Positions 15,104-23,244 of a DNA stretch of 64,000 bases are shown one piece after another; the first letter of the stretch is position 1; each line of letters starts with the position of its first letter. This DNA comes from Candidatus Palauibacter polyketidifaciens (lineage in GTDB: Bacteria > Gemmatimonadota > Gemmatimonadetes > Palauibacterales > Palauibacteraceae): assembly GCF_947581785.1 (NCBI RefSeq), contig NZ_CANPVO010000020.1, forward strand, positions 16,215 through 80,214, read 5' to 3'. The translations under genes were made by a program, and so were the position numbers. The notes beneath the pieces were generated by a model. That model worked only from the letters and a program-made list of their open reading frames with translations. It searched no databases and was not told the origin of the DNA.

Positions 15104-17083
15104 ATGGCAACCCTGAACGTATGCGGAATCCGGCAGCGAATCGGCGGCCTGTTGGCACTGACGCTCGCGATCGCGGGCCCGGCCCCGGCTCACGCCCAGT
15201 CGGAGACGGGCGCCGTGCGCGGGACGGTACTCGATGCGACGGCCAACGTCGGCGTCGCGGGAGCCCAGGTCTTCGTGGCGGGGACGGCAATCGGCACGCT
15301 GACCGACGCGAATGGCGCCTACTTCCTCCCGGGCGTGCCCGCGGGGGAGCGGGTCGTCACGGTCCGGTTGATCGGCTACAGGGAAACGAGCAAGTCGATC
15401 ACCGTCACGGCGGGCGAGACGGTCACGCTGGGTTTCTCCGTCGAGCAGACGGCGCTGCGGCGGCAGGATCCCACCGTGACGGGCGTGGCCGGCGAGACTC
15501 CGCGGGTACTCCCGTACGCGATCGATCGCGCCGCGCGCGGGCTTGCGGCCACTTCGGTCATGCGCGCGTACGCCGACTTCAACACCGAGTCGTACGCCCG
15601 GATCGAGGAGAACGGTTTCCGCAGCGTCGGCTCGTCGCCTCTCTCCACCTTTTCCATCGATGTGGACCGCGCGTCGTATGCAAACGTCCGGCGCTTCATC
15701 CAGGCGGGGGAGCGGCCGCCCGTCGACGCGGTCCGGATCGAGGAGATGATCAACCACTTCCCGTACGAGTGGGACTCCGAGCGGGACTCGGCAGCCGGCA
15801 GGCGGAGCTCGGCAGCCGGCGACCATCCCTTCCGGATCCTCACGGAGGTCTGGGACGCGCCGTGGAAGCCGGAGCACCGGCTCGTTCGCATCGGACTCCG
15901 CGCACCCTCCATCGACACGGAGAATCTGCCGCCGAGCAACCTGGTCTTCCTGCTCGACGTTTCGGGGTCCATGTCGCCGCCCGACAAACTTCCGCTGCTG
16001 AAGAAGGCCTTCGCCCTGCTCGCCGAGCAGCTCCGACCGCAGGACCGGGTCGCGATCGTCGTCTACGCCGGCGCGGCGGGGCTCGTGCTTCCCTCGACGC
16101 CGGGGAACCGGCGCGCCCGGATCCTGTCGGCGGTGGAGCAGCTACAGGCGGGCGGAAGCACGGCGGGCGGCGCCGGGATCGCACTCGCCTACGAGGTGGC
16201 GCGGGAGCACTTCGTCGAGGACGGCAACAACCGCGTCATTCTCGCGACCGACGGGGACTTCAACGTGGGCGCCTCCAGCGACGCCGAGATGGTGCGCCTC
16301 ATCGAGAAGGAACGGGAGAGCGGGATCTTTCTCACGGTCCTCGGCTTCGGCACCGGCAACCTGAAGGACTCGAAGATGGAGCAGATCGCGGACTACGGGA
16401 ACGGCAACTTCCACTACGTGGATGGCCTCCTTGAAGCCCGCAAGGTGCTTGTGGAGGAGATGGGAGGGACGCTCCTCACGGTCGCGAAGGACGTGAAGCT
16501 GCAGGTGGAGTTCAACCCCGCGCGCGCCGCCGCGTACCGGCTGATCGGGTACGAGAACCGGCTGCTCGCCGACGAAGACTTCAACGACGACACGAAGGAC
16601 GCGGGCGAACTCGGGGCCGGCCACACGGTGACCGCGCTGTACGAGGTCGTGCCCGCCGGTCTCCCGGTCCCCCGCAGCGCGGATCCGTTGCGGTACCAGC
16701 GGACGGCCGAGCCGCGGCCCCCGGTTGAAGCGCCCCCGGCTGAAGCGCCGCCGGGTGCGTTCGAAGACGAACTGCTCTACGTGAAGGTCCGTTACAAGGA
16801 CCCGGACGGCTCCGAGAGCAGGCTCCTGGCACATGCGGTCGAGGACCGCGTCCGGTCGCCCTCGCGGAGCTTCCGCTTCGCCGCGGCCGTGGCGGGGTTC
16901 GGCATGCTGTTGCGGGACTCGCCCCACGCCGGAGGGCTCACGCCGGACAATGTCATCGCAATGGCGGAGAGGGGACGGGGCGACGACCGGCGGGGCTATC
17001 GCGGCGAGTTCATCCGACTCGTGGAGGCCGTTCGCGACCTGGATCTGCTCGGAACGGCAGCGGAGGAGGACGACCAGCGTTAA
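15104..17083 (+). CDS. Exported von Willebrand factor A protein with CarboxypepD-like N-domain
   Basis: 659 residues from ATG 15104 (AGGAGA ten bases upstream), with a signal peptide ending PAPAHAQS. Residues about 36-115 form a carboxypeptidase-regulatory-like beta-sandwich (VRGTVLDATANVGVAGAQVF to GYRETSKSITVTAGE). A YfbK-type conserved region (STFSIDVDRASYANVRRFI) precedes the vWA domain at about 279-450 with an intact MIDAS motif DVSGS (285-289). The C-terminal region (ELLYVKVRYKDPDG and onward) is the family's DUF3520-like tail. Such proteins are periplasmic or surface adhesion/assembly factors; partner unknown. Apparently monocistronic. Confidence 0.88.
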   Translation: MATLNVCGIRQRIGGLLALTLAIAGPAPAHAQSETGAVRGTVLDATANVGVAGAQVFVAGTAIGTLTDANGAYFLPGVPAGERVVTVRLIGYRETSKSITVTAGETVTLGFSVEQTALRRQDPTVTGVAGETPRVLPYAIDRAARGLAATSVMRAYADFNTESYARIEENGFRSVGSSPLSTFSIDVDRASYANVRRFIQAGERPPVDAVRIEEMINHFPYEWDSERDSAAGRRSSAAGDHPFRILTEVWDAPWKPEHRLVRIGLRAPSIDTENLPPSNLVFLLDVSGSMSPPDKLPLLKKAFALLAEQLRPQDRVAIVVYAGAAGLVLPSTPGNRRARILSAVEQLQAGGSTAGGAGIALAYEVAREHFVEDGNNRVILATDGDFNVGASSDAEMVRLIEKERESGIFLTVLGFGTGNLKDSKMEQIADYGNGNFHYVDGLLEARKVLVEEMGGTLLTVAKDVKLQVEFNPARAAAYRLIGYENRLLADEDFNDDTKDAGELGAGHTVTALYEVVPAGLPVPRSADPLRYQRTAEPRPPVEAPPAEAPPGAFEDELLYVKVRYKDPDGSESRLLAHAVEDRVRSPSRSFRFAAAVAGFGMLLRDSPHAGGLTPDNVIAMAERGRGDDRRGYRGEFIRLVEAVRDLDLLGTAAEEDDQR

Positions 17084-17158
17084 TGTGGCGCCTCATCCCC
17101 GGGCCGCGGCGCCGAGCAGTACCGTCGCGGCGGTCCGCACCGGGAGGAGCCGCGCCCG

Positions 17159-17899
17159 TTGAAGCTCAATCGACGCATCTCCGGCCAGATCGAACGGCCG
17201 GCGGACAAACGCCGCTACGTGCGACGGCTGTTCGCCGGCGTGGCCGGTCGCTACGACGTCACCAACGATCTCATGTCGCTGGGTCTCCACCGCCGCTGGA
17301 AGCGCCGGCTGCTTGAACGGGCCGAACTGCGCCCGGACCACCGCGTCCTCGATCTCGCGGCCGGTACGGGAGACCTCGCCCGGGGAGCGCTGGGCCAGGC
17401 CGCGCGCGAGGCGTTCGAGATTCACGTCGTGGCCGCGGATCTCACGCCGGAGATGATGCGGGTGGGGCGTGGACGTCCGGGCCCCGACCTCGCCGGCTGG
17501 ATCGGGGCCGATGCGCTTCGTCTGCCCTTCCCCGACGGCGCGTTCGACCGCGTCGTCATCGGCTACGGGCTGAGGAACTTCGCCGGCCTGGACTCCGCAC
17601 TGGCCGAGAGCTTCCGCTGCCTGCGACCGGGCGGGCGGCTGATCTCGCTCGACTTCGGCCACCCTCGCTCCGAGGCATTGCGCCGCCTCTACCTCGGATA
17701 CCTCGACGTTTCGACCCGCATCGCGGGTTGGGCGCTTCACCGCGATCCGGAGTCCTACGTGTACATCCCCGAGTCGCTGAGGCGGTTCCCGGATCAGCGG
17801 GAGATGGTCCGCAGGATGGAAGCGGTCGGGTTCGTGGAGTGCGGCTACGAAGACCTGATGATGGGCACGATGGCCATCAACTACGGAGACCGCCGTTAG
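17159..17899 (+). CDS. ubiE: Demethylmenaquinone/ubiquinone C-methyltransferase
   Basis: 246-residue SAM-dependent methyltransferase of quinone biosynthesis (UbiE/MenG). The SAM-binding motif is VLDLAAGTGD at about 63-72, followed by ADLTPEMM, DALRLPFPDGAFD and the family signature YGLRNF. The C-terminus YEDLMMGTMAINYGDR matches the end of the family. The start is TTG 17159, with GGGAGGAG about ten bases upstream. In an organism of this type the product is most likely menaquinone, which would make it menG. It follows the vWA gene after 75 bases and may be co-transcribed. Confidence 0.9.
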   Translation: MKLNRRISGQIERPADKRRYVRRLFAGVAGRYDVTNDLMSLGLHRRWKRRLLERAELRPDHRVLDLAAGTGDLARGALGQAAREAFEIHVVAADLTPEMMRVGRGRPGPDLAGWIGADALRLPFPDGAFDRVVIGYGLRNFAGLDSALAESFRCLRPGGRLISLDFGHPRSEALRRLYLGYLDVSTRIAGWALHRDPESYVYIPESLRRFPDQREMVRRMEAVGFVECGYEDLMMGTMAINYGDRR

Positions 17900-17947
17900 C
17901 GTCGCGGCTGGTCGGCGTCGCGGCTGGAGACTCGGGCTGGCAGCCCG

Positions 17948-18139
17948 CTACATGCCCGGGCTGGATTCCGTCTTCCAGACGGTGAACTGGCGCTGGCCGG
18001 ATTCGCTTTCCTCGAGGCGAACCTTCAACGCATCGCCATCGGCCAGTCGCATATGGTCGCGCATCTCCAGAGGAATCGTGATGCGGCCGCCGCTTCCTAC
18101 GGTGATGTCGCGGTAATACATGACGCGGAAGATCGCCAT
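17948..18139 (-). CDS. AbrB/SpoVT-type DNA-binding protein
   Basis: 63 residues with an AbrB/MazE swapped-hairpin domain: RDITVGSGGRITIPLEMRDH followed by LADGDALKVRL. ATG 18139 has GGGGAGG four bases upstream. Such proteins are transition-state regulators or antitoxins; no toxin gene is adjacent, and it diverges from the ABC exporter operon starting at 18298. An inverted repeat with GGATTC half-sites lies in the shared intergenic region, a plausible binding site. Length is typical of stand-alone family members. Confidence 0.8.
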   Translation of the reverse strand: MAIFRVMYYRDITVGSGGRITIPLEMRDHMRLADGDALKVRLEESESGQRQFTVWKTESSPGM

Positions 18140-18160
18140 CTAACCTCCCCATGGAGGGTT

Positions 18161-18200
18161 GGATTCGGCAAAGTGAGGGGAATCCTCAATATGGGGATTC
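18161..18200. promoter_or_regulatory. Inverted and direct GGATTC half-sites upstream of the AbrB-like gene
   Basis: GGATTC at 18161-18166 and 18195-18200, with the inverse GAATCC at 18180-18185, form one dyad with a 9-base spacer plus an additional half-site, between divergent genes. Candidate operator for the AbrB-like protein; inference only. Confidence 0.3.
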
Positions 18201-18260
18201 GACGGCCCCTGCGGTAGGCCGCGTCCGACGGACACCCGGGGCGGACGACGGGGCTGCTGC

Positions 18261-18298
18261 TTGGCGACGGGTGCGGGCAGTCCGTATGATCGGGGCCG
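18261..18298 (+). promoter_or_regulatory. Promoter TTGGCG-18-TATGAT ending at a GTG start
   Basis: TTGGCG (18261-18266) and TATGAT (18285-18290) are 18 bases apart. The predicted +1 falls at or next to GTG 18298, so the transcript would be leaderless. An in-frame ATG at 18286 lies inside the -10 and is therefore an unlikely start. Confidence 0.55.
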
Positions 18299-19248
18299 TG
18301 AATACACCGGCCATTCGCCTCCGGGGCGTCACGAAGCGCTTCGACAGGAAGACTGCGGTCCGCGACCTCGACCTCGAGATCCCGCACGGATCGATCTACG
18401 GGCTCATCGGCCCGAACGGCGCCGGGAAGACGACGACGCTCCGCATCATCCTCGACATCATCGGGCCCGACGCCGGCTCCGTGGACGTCTTCGGTTCCCC
18501 CAACGTCGAGTCCATGCGCACCCGCATCGGGTACCTGCCGGAGGAGCGCGGCATGTACCAGAAGATGACGGCTGCGGACCACCTCGCGTTCTTCGGCCAA
18601 CTGAAGGGACTGAAGCGGAAGGATGCGCTCGCGCGGGCCCGCTCCGGCCTGGACGCGGTGGGCCTCGGCGACCGGGCCGACGACAAGGTGGAGACCTTCT
18701 CGAAGGGGATGGCCCAGAAGGCCCAGTTCCTGGGGGTTATCCTTCATGAGCCCGACCTGCTGGTGCTCGACGAGCCGTTCAGCGGCCTCGATCCGCTGAA
18801 CGTCGAACTGTTCAAGCAACTTCTGCAGGAACGACAGCAGGCCGGAGCCACGATCCTCCTCTCGACTCACCTCATCGAGGACGCCGAGCGGCTGTGCGAG
18901 CGGGTGTGCATGATCGCGGGAGCGACCAAGGTGCTCGACGGCCGGGTCCGCGACATCAAGGCTGCGGCGGGGCGGCGCGACATCGCGCTATCCTTCGAGG
19001 GGAACCCCACGTTCCTCGATGCGCCGGACCTTATCGAGGACATTTCGGCGCACGGCACGTACGTGGAGGTCCGCATGCTGGAGGGGGCGGATCCGCAGGC
19101 GCTGTTGCGGCGGGCGGTGGACAGCGGGGCCCTGATCTCGCGCTTCGAACTCATCGAACCCTCGCTGCGCCAGATCTTCATCGAGAAGGCGACGGAGGCC
19201 GGACTCTCGCACGAGGACGAGAGCGAAGACGACGAGGCGGCGGCATGA
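18298..19248 (+). CDS. ABC transporter ATP-binding protein (NatA-like)
   Basis: 316-residue ATPase of an ABC-2 type exporter. Walker A is GPNGAGKTT (near residue 40), the signature is FSKGMAQKAQF, and Walker B is LLVLDEPFSGLD followed by the H-loop STHLIED. A C-terminal extension after residue 230 (GRRDIALSFEGNP) is typical of the NatA/YhaQ class. GTG 18298 is preferred because the ATG at 18286 is within the predicted -10 box and MNTPAIRLRGVTKRF matches family N-termini. Its stop overlaps the permease start by ATGA. Substrate (Na+, drug or lipid) cannot be told. Confidence 0.9.
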   Translation: MNTPAIRLRGVTKRFDRKTAVRDLDLEIPHGSIYGLIGPNGAGKTTTLRIILDIIGPDAGSVDVFGSPNVESMRTRIGYLPEERGMYQKMTAADHLAFFGQLKGLKRKDALARARSGLDAVGLGDRADDKVETFSKGMAQKAQFLGVILHEPDLLVLDEPFSGLDPLNVELFKQLLQERQQAGATILLSTHLIEDAERLCERVCMIAGATKVLDGRVRDIKAAAGRRDIALSFEGNPTFLDAPDLIEDISAHGTYVEVRMLEGADPQALLRRAVDSGALISRFELIEPSLRQIFIEKATEAGLSHEDESEDDEAAA

Positions 19249-20576
19249 ACCCGTTCACGCCCAGGGTCGCGGCCGTGGTCCGACGGGAGTTCATCCTGCG
19301 CGTAAAGTCGAAGTGGTTCCTCCTCTCCACGCTCGGCCTCCCCGTGCTGATCGTCGGGCTCGGCGGCCTCGCCGGCTTCCTCGCCGTAAGGAGCGCGACG
19401 GATGCGGGCGAGGAGCGCAGGGTCATCGGGGTCGCCGACCCCGCCGGACTCATTGGCGACTTCCTCGTCGAAGAACTCCTCGCGGATTCGCTCGACGCCG
19501 TGCGCGCAGCGGACATGGAGGCGTTGTCGGTCGACGAGGCGCGGTCGCGGCTCTCGGGCTCCTCCTACGATCTGCTGCTGATGATCCCGAGGAGTGAGGG
19601 CCGGCGCTCCGCGGAGATGCCGGGGGCGACGCCGGACGCGGACGAAGGGGAGGGCGACGACGACCGGACGACGCTGCTCGCGCGGGCCAGCGTGCCTTCC
19701 GTCATCGAGAGCTCGGTCCGGGGCTCCCTTCAGCGGGCATCGGTACGGGCGCGCCTGCGCTCGGTCGGCGTGCAGAGCATCGATCCCGGGGCGCTGCTCC
19801 AGCGGACCTCGTTCGACGTCATCAACGTCACGGAGTCCGGCGAAGCGCGGTCCCAGGATATCTACCGGGCGCTCAGCTTCGGCATCGCGTTCTTCTTCTA
19901 CTTCATCCTGCTCATCTACGGGCAGATGATCGTGCGGGCGATCCTCGAGGAGAAGCAGTCCGACATCGTCGAGATCATGGTCTCCTCCCTTCGCCCGTGG
20001 GAACTGATGCTGGGCAAGATCGTGGGCGTCGGCGCCGTGGGTATCGCGCAGATGGCGGTCTGGGCGCTGGTCTTCGCGCTCGCCGCGGTCTACGGCCTCA
20101 CCGCCGGGGCATCCACGCTGGCGGAGGCGGGGATCGACATCGCGAGCATCCCGATCCCGTGGGGCACGCTCGTGCTGATGTTCTTTTTTCTCGTCTTCGG
20201 CTACCTGCTCTACGCGGGCATGTTCGCCGGGGCCGGCGCGACGATCAGCAACGAGCACGACGCCCAGCAGGTCATGCTCCCGATCACGATGCTGATCATC
20301 CTCCCCTTCATCGCGACGCAGGGCGTGATCCAGAGCCCGAACGCGGGCTGGGGCGTCATCCTCTCCCTCGTGCCGTTCTTCAGTCCGCTGGTGATGCCGG
20401 CGCGGCTGTTCGCCACCTCGGTCCCGGTGTGGCAGTGGCTCGCGTCGCTGGTTCTGCTGGGAGTCTTCGTCCTCGGGGCGGCGTGGGTCGCGGGCCGCAT
20501 CTTCCGGGTCGGGATTCTGATGAAGGGCCAGCGCGCCAACCTGCCGCAGGTGCTGCGGTGGATACGCCACGGCTAG
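19245..20576 (+). CDS. ABC-2 type transporter permease (NatB-like)
   Basis: 443 residues, partner of the preceding ATPase (4-base overlap). One N-terminal transmembrane helix (FLLSTLGLPVLIVGLGGLAGFLAV) is followed by an extracytoplasmic domain of about 180 residues and then a cluster of five or six helices from about residue 210, as in NatB/YhaP proteins. An acidic linker (DADEGEGDDD) lies in the periplasmic domain. The conserved motif EEKQSDIVEIMVSSLRPWEL lies after the first cluster helix. It overlaps the start of the tungstate-binding protein gene by 19 bases, so all five ABC genes are probably one transcript. Confidence 0.88.
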   Translation: MNPFTPRVAAVVRREFILRVKSKWFLLSTLGLPVLIVGLGGLAGFLAVRSATDAGEERRVIGVADPAGLIGDFLVEELLADSLDAVRAADMEALSVDEARSRLSGSSYDLLLMIPRSEGRRSAEMPGATPDADEGEGDDDRTTLLARASVPSVIESSVRGSLQRASVRARLRSVGVQSIDPGALLQRTSFDVINVTESGEARSQDIYRALSFGIAFFFYFILLIYGQMIVRAILEEKQSDIVEIMVSSLRPWELMLGKIVGVGAVGIAQMAVWALVFALAAVYGLTAGASTLAEAGIDIASIPIPWGTLVLMFFFLVFGYLLYAGMFAGAGATISNEHDAQQVMLPITMLIILPFIATQGVIQSPNAGWGVILSLVPFFSPLVMPARLFATSVPVWQWLASLVLLGVFVLGAAWVAGRIFRVGILMKGQRANLPQVLRWIRHG

Positions 20577-21415
20577 CCGGCCCTGACAGACGCGCGCGGC
20601 GGAGCGCCTTCGCCCTTCTCTTCGCTCTCGGCGGGGGAGTGGGCGCCGGAGCGTGCGGGACCGACGCGGACACGTTCGTGCTCGGCGCCACGACGTCCAC
20701 TTACGATTCGGGTCTGCTCGAACACCTGATCGCCCGCTTCAACGAAGACCATCCCGGGCTCCGGGTGCGCACGGTCATCGCGGGGAGCGGCGAAGCGCTG
20801 GAACTCGGTCGCACGGGAGACGTGGATCTCCTGCTCGTGCACGCGCCCGAAGCCGAGGCCCGCTTCGTCGAGGCGGGGCACGCGCCCCGGCGGAGTCCCG
20901 TCCTCGTCAACGGGTACGTGATCGCGGGGCCGCCCTCGGATCCGGCGCGGGTTCGCGGGTCGGCATCCCCGTCCGACGCGTTCGCGACCCTCGCGCGGGT
21001 GGAGCACGACTTCGTCTCGCGCGGCGACAGTTCGGGCACGCACTACCGCGAAATCGCCCTCTGGCGCGAGGCGGGGGTGGCCGGGGCCGGTGCCTGGTAC
21101 GTGGAGTCCGGGCAGGGTCAGGCCACGACGCTGCACGTGGCGAGCGAACGCCGCGCCTACGTCCTCACGGATGTCGCGACGCTCGCGATGCTCTCGCCGG
21201 TGCTCGACCTGGATCCGCTCGTCGCGGACCACCCCTCGCTGCGCAACGTCTATTCGCTGCTGGCGCCGCGCGCCGCGGCCCGGCCGGAACGCGCCGCCGT
21301 CTTCGCGGACTGGCTGCGCTCAGGAGACGGACGCCGCGCGATCGGGGAATTCCGGGTGCGGGGCGGCGCAGAGGCCCACTTCGCCCCGTGGCCCCACGAC
21401 GACCCGATTCCCTAG
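20558..21415 (+). CDS. tupA: Tungstate-type ABC transporter substrate-binding protein
   Basis: 285 residues from GTG 20558, inside the end of the permease gene. A signal peptide (SAFALLFALGGGVGAGAC) suggests export, perhaps as a lipoprotein. The mature N-terminus GATTSTYDSGLLEHLIARF and the downstream SRGDSSGTHYREIALW match TupA oxyanion receptors; Thr/Ser residues of TTST bind tungstate in characterised members. VDLLLVHAPEAEARFVEAG is another family segment. It is followed by tupB and tupC. Motifs fit TupA better than ModA or WtpA, but molybdate binding cannot be excluded. Confidence 0.87.
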   Translation: MDTPRLAGPDRRARRSAFALLFALGGGVGAGACGTDADTFVLGATTSTYDSGLLEHLIARFNEDHPGLRVRTVIAGSGEALELGRTGDVDLLLVHAPEAEARFVEAGHAPRRSPVLVNGYVIAGPPSDPARVRGSASPSDAFATLARVEHDFVSRGDSSGTHYREIALWREAGVAGAGAWYVESGQGQATTLHVASERRAYVLTDVATLAMLSPVLDLDPLVADHPSLRNVYSLLAPRAAARPERAAVFADWLRSGDGRRAIGEFRVRGGAEAHFAPWPHDDPIP

Positions 21416-21424
21416 ATTCGGCGC

Positions 21425-22123
21425 GTGGATCCGCTGCTCGAGGCTCTCCGGCTCATCACGTCGGGTGACCTGTACGTCTGGAACGTCATCCTCCGCTCTC
21501 TGCAGATCAGCGGATCGGCGCTCCTCCTGGCCATGGTCATCGGACTCCCCATCGGGATCGCCGTCGGGCTGACGCGATTCCGGCTCCGGCTGCCCGTGGT
21601 CGCGGTGATCAACGCGGGTCTCGCCTTCCCTCCCGTCGTCGTCGGCCTCGGGGTCTTCCTCTTCCTGTCGCGGGCGGGCCCGCTCGGCGACCTGCAACTG
21701 CTCTACACGCCGGCCGCCATGATCGGCGCCCAGGCGATCCTCGCGGGGCCGTACATCGCCGCGGTGAGTCTCGCCGCGGTGGAGAACATCCCCCGGGACA
21801 TCGCGCTTCAGGCGCGGGCGCTCGGCGCGAGCCGGCGGCAGGCGATCCTCCTGCAGTTGAGGGAGGTGCGGACGTCGCTCGTGGCCGCGGTGGCGGCGGG
21901 GTTCGGGGCCATCATCAGCGAGGTGGGGGCGGTGATGATGGTGGGGGGCAACATCCTCGGAGAAACCCGGGTGATGACGACGGCGATCGTGCTCGAGACG
22001 CGGCGCGGCAACTTCGACGTCGCGATCGCCATGGGGATCGTACTCATGCTCATCGCTCTCTGCGTGAACGCGGCGCTCCTCCTGCTCGGCCGGCGGGCGA
22101 TCCGCCGCGGCCACGTCGCGTGA
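21425..22123 (+). CDS. tupB: Tungstate-type ABC transporter permease
   Basis: 232 residues with about five to six membrane helices and the binding-protein-dependent EAA loop visible as ALQARALGASRRQAILLQLRE. GTG 21425 starts nine bases after the tupA stop, and its own stop overlaps the GTG of tupC by 4 bases. The sequence is of the TupB/ModB class. With TupA and TupC it would import tungstate (or molybdate) for pterin-cofactor enzymes. Confidence 0.88.
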   Translation: MDPLLEALRLITSGDLYVWNVILRSLQISGSALLLAMVIGLPIGIAVGLTRFRLRLPVVAVINAGLAFPPVVVGLGVFLFLSRAGPLGDLQLLYTPAAMIGAQAILAGPYIAAVSLAAVENIPRDIALQARALGASRRQAILLQLREVRTSLVAAVAAGFGAIISEVGAVMMVGGNILGETRVMTTAIVLETRRGNFDVAIAMGIVLMLIALCVNAALLLLGRRAIRRGHVA

Positions 22124-23244
22124 ACGCCGCAGCGGGGCCGCTCCTCGACGGCATCGGCCTGCGCCGCAGCTACGGCGGAAGGACGGCCGTCGAGGTGGAC
22201 CGCATCGAACTGCGGGAGGGCGAGATGCTCGCGGTGTTCGGGCCGAACGGGGCCGGAAAGTCCACGTTGCTGCGCCTGCTCGCCATGCTGGAGAAGCCCG
22301 ACGCCGGAGAGGTCGCGTTCCGCGGCGGGTCGGGACGGCCGGCCGAGCGGGCACTCCGGGCCGCGTCCGCCGTCGTGTTTCAACGCCCCCATTTCTGGAG
22401 CGACTCCGTCGAGTACAACGTGGGGCTCGGGCTGGCCCTGCGCGGCGTGCCCCGGCCCGAAGCCCGCGCCCGCTCGCGCGCGGTGTGCGAGCAACTCGCG
22501 ATCTCGCACCTGCTCGGAGCCCCGATATCGCGGCTGTCCGGAGGAGAGGCACAGCGCGTAGCGCTCGCGCGGGCGCTCGTCCTCGACCCGGAGATCCTCT
22601 TCCTCGACGAGCCGACGGCGAATCTCGATACGGATTCGCGGCTCGACCTCCGCCACGACCTGGAGCGCGTGGCCCGGGAACGGGCGACGAGCGTCTTTCT
22701 GATCACCCACGACCGGGGCGAGGCCTTCCACCTCGCGGATCGGGTCGCCGTGATCCGGGACGGGAAGCTGGTCCAGACGGGTACGCCGAAGGAGATCTAC
22801 GAGAATCCCGCGGACGTCTACACGGCGCGCGTCACCGGGGCGGAGTTCACGATCTCCGGCGCCGTGACGCGGGCGCACGAGCGCATGGTCACCGTCGACA
22901 TCGGGGGCGCTTCGCTCGTGGCCCTCGGCGAGGCGGTCCCGGGCACGCCCGTGAAGATCGCCTATCGGCCGGAGGACCTCGTCCTCGGGCCCCCGGACGT
23001 CCCCCCCGCGGATCTGAGCACGCGCAACCTGGTCGTGGCGACGGTGGAGGAACGGCGCGACATGGGCGGGCTCGTGCGGCTGCGGCTTCGCGGTCCCGTC
23101 GAACTCGTGGCGCTCGTCACGCTCGACGCCGCGGAGGAACTCGGCGTCGACCCCGGCGTGCGCGTCGCGGTGCGGGTAAAGGCCACGGCGTTGCACGCGT
23201 TCCCCGCCGCGCCGGTCGAACCGAGGGAATCCGGCACCTCCTAG
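22120..23244 (+). CDS. tupC: Tungstate-type ABC transporter ATP-binding protein
   Basis: 374 residues. Walker A is FGPNGAGKST, signature LSGGEAQRVALARAL, Walker B ILFLDEPTANLD, H-loop ITHDRGEAFHLADRV. The C-terminal part (about residues 240-365) is a TOBE-like regulatory domain, longer than in minimal TupC proteins (about 220-250 residues) and closer to ModC/PotA architecture. GTG 22120 overlaps tupB. Its TAG overlaps the TAG of the convergent gene (CTAG at 23241-23244). Confidence 0.88.
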   Translation: MNAAAGPLLDGIGLRRSYGGRTAVEVDRIELREGEMLAVFGPNGAGKSTLLRLLAMLEKPDAGEVAFRGGSGRPAERALRAASAVVFQRPHFWSDSVEYNVGLGLALRGVPRPEARARSRAVCEQLAISHLLGAPISRLSGGEAQRVALARALVLDPEILFLDEPTANLDTDSRLDLRHDLERVARERATSVFLITHDRGEAFHLADRVAVIRDGKLVQTGTPKEIYENPADVYTARVTGAEFTISGAVTRAHERMVTVDIGGASLVALGEAVPGTPVKIAYRPEDLVLGPPDVPPADLSTRNLVVATVEERRDMGGLVRLRLRGPVELVALVTLDAAEELGVDPGVRVAVRVKATALHAFPAAPVEPRESGTS

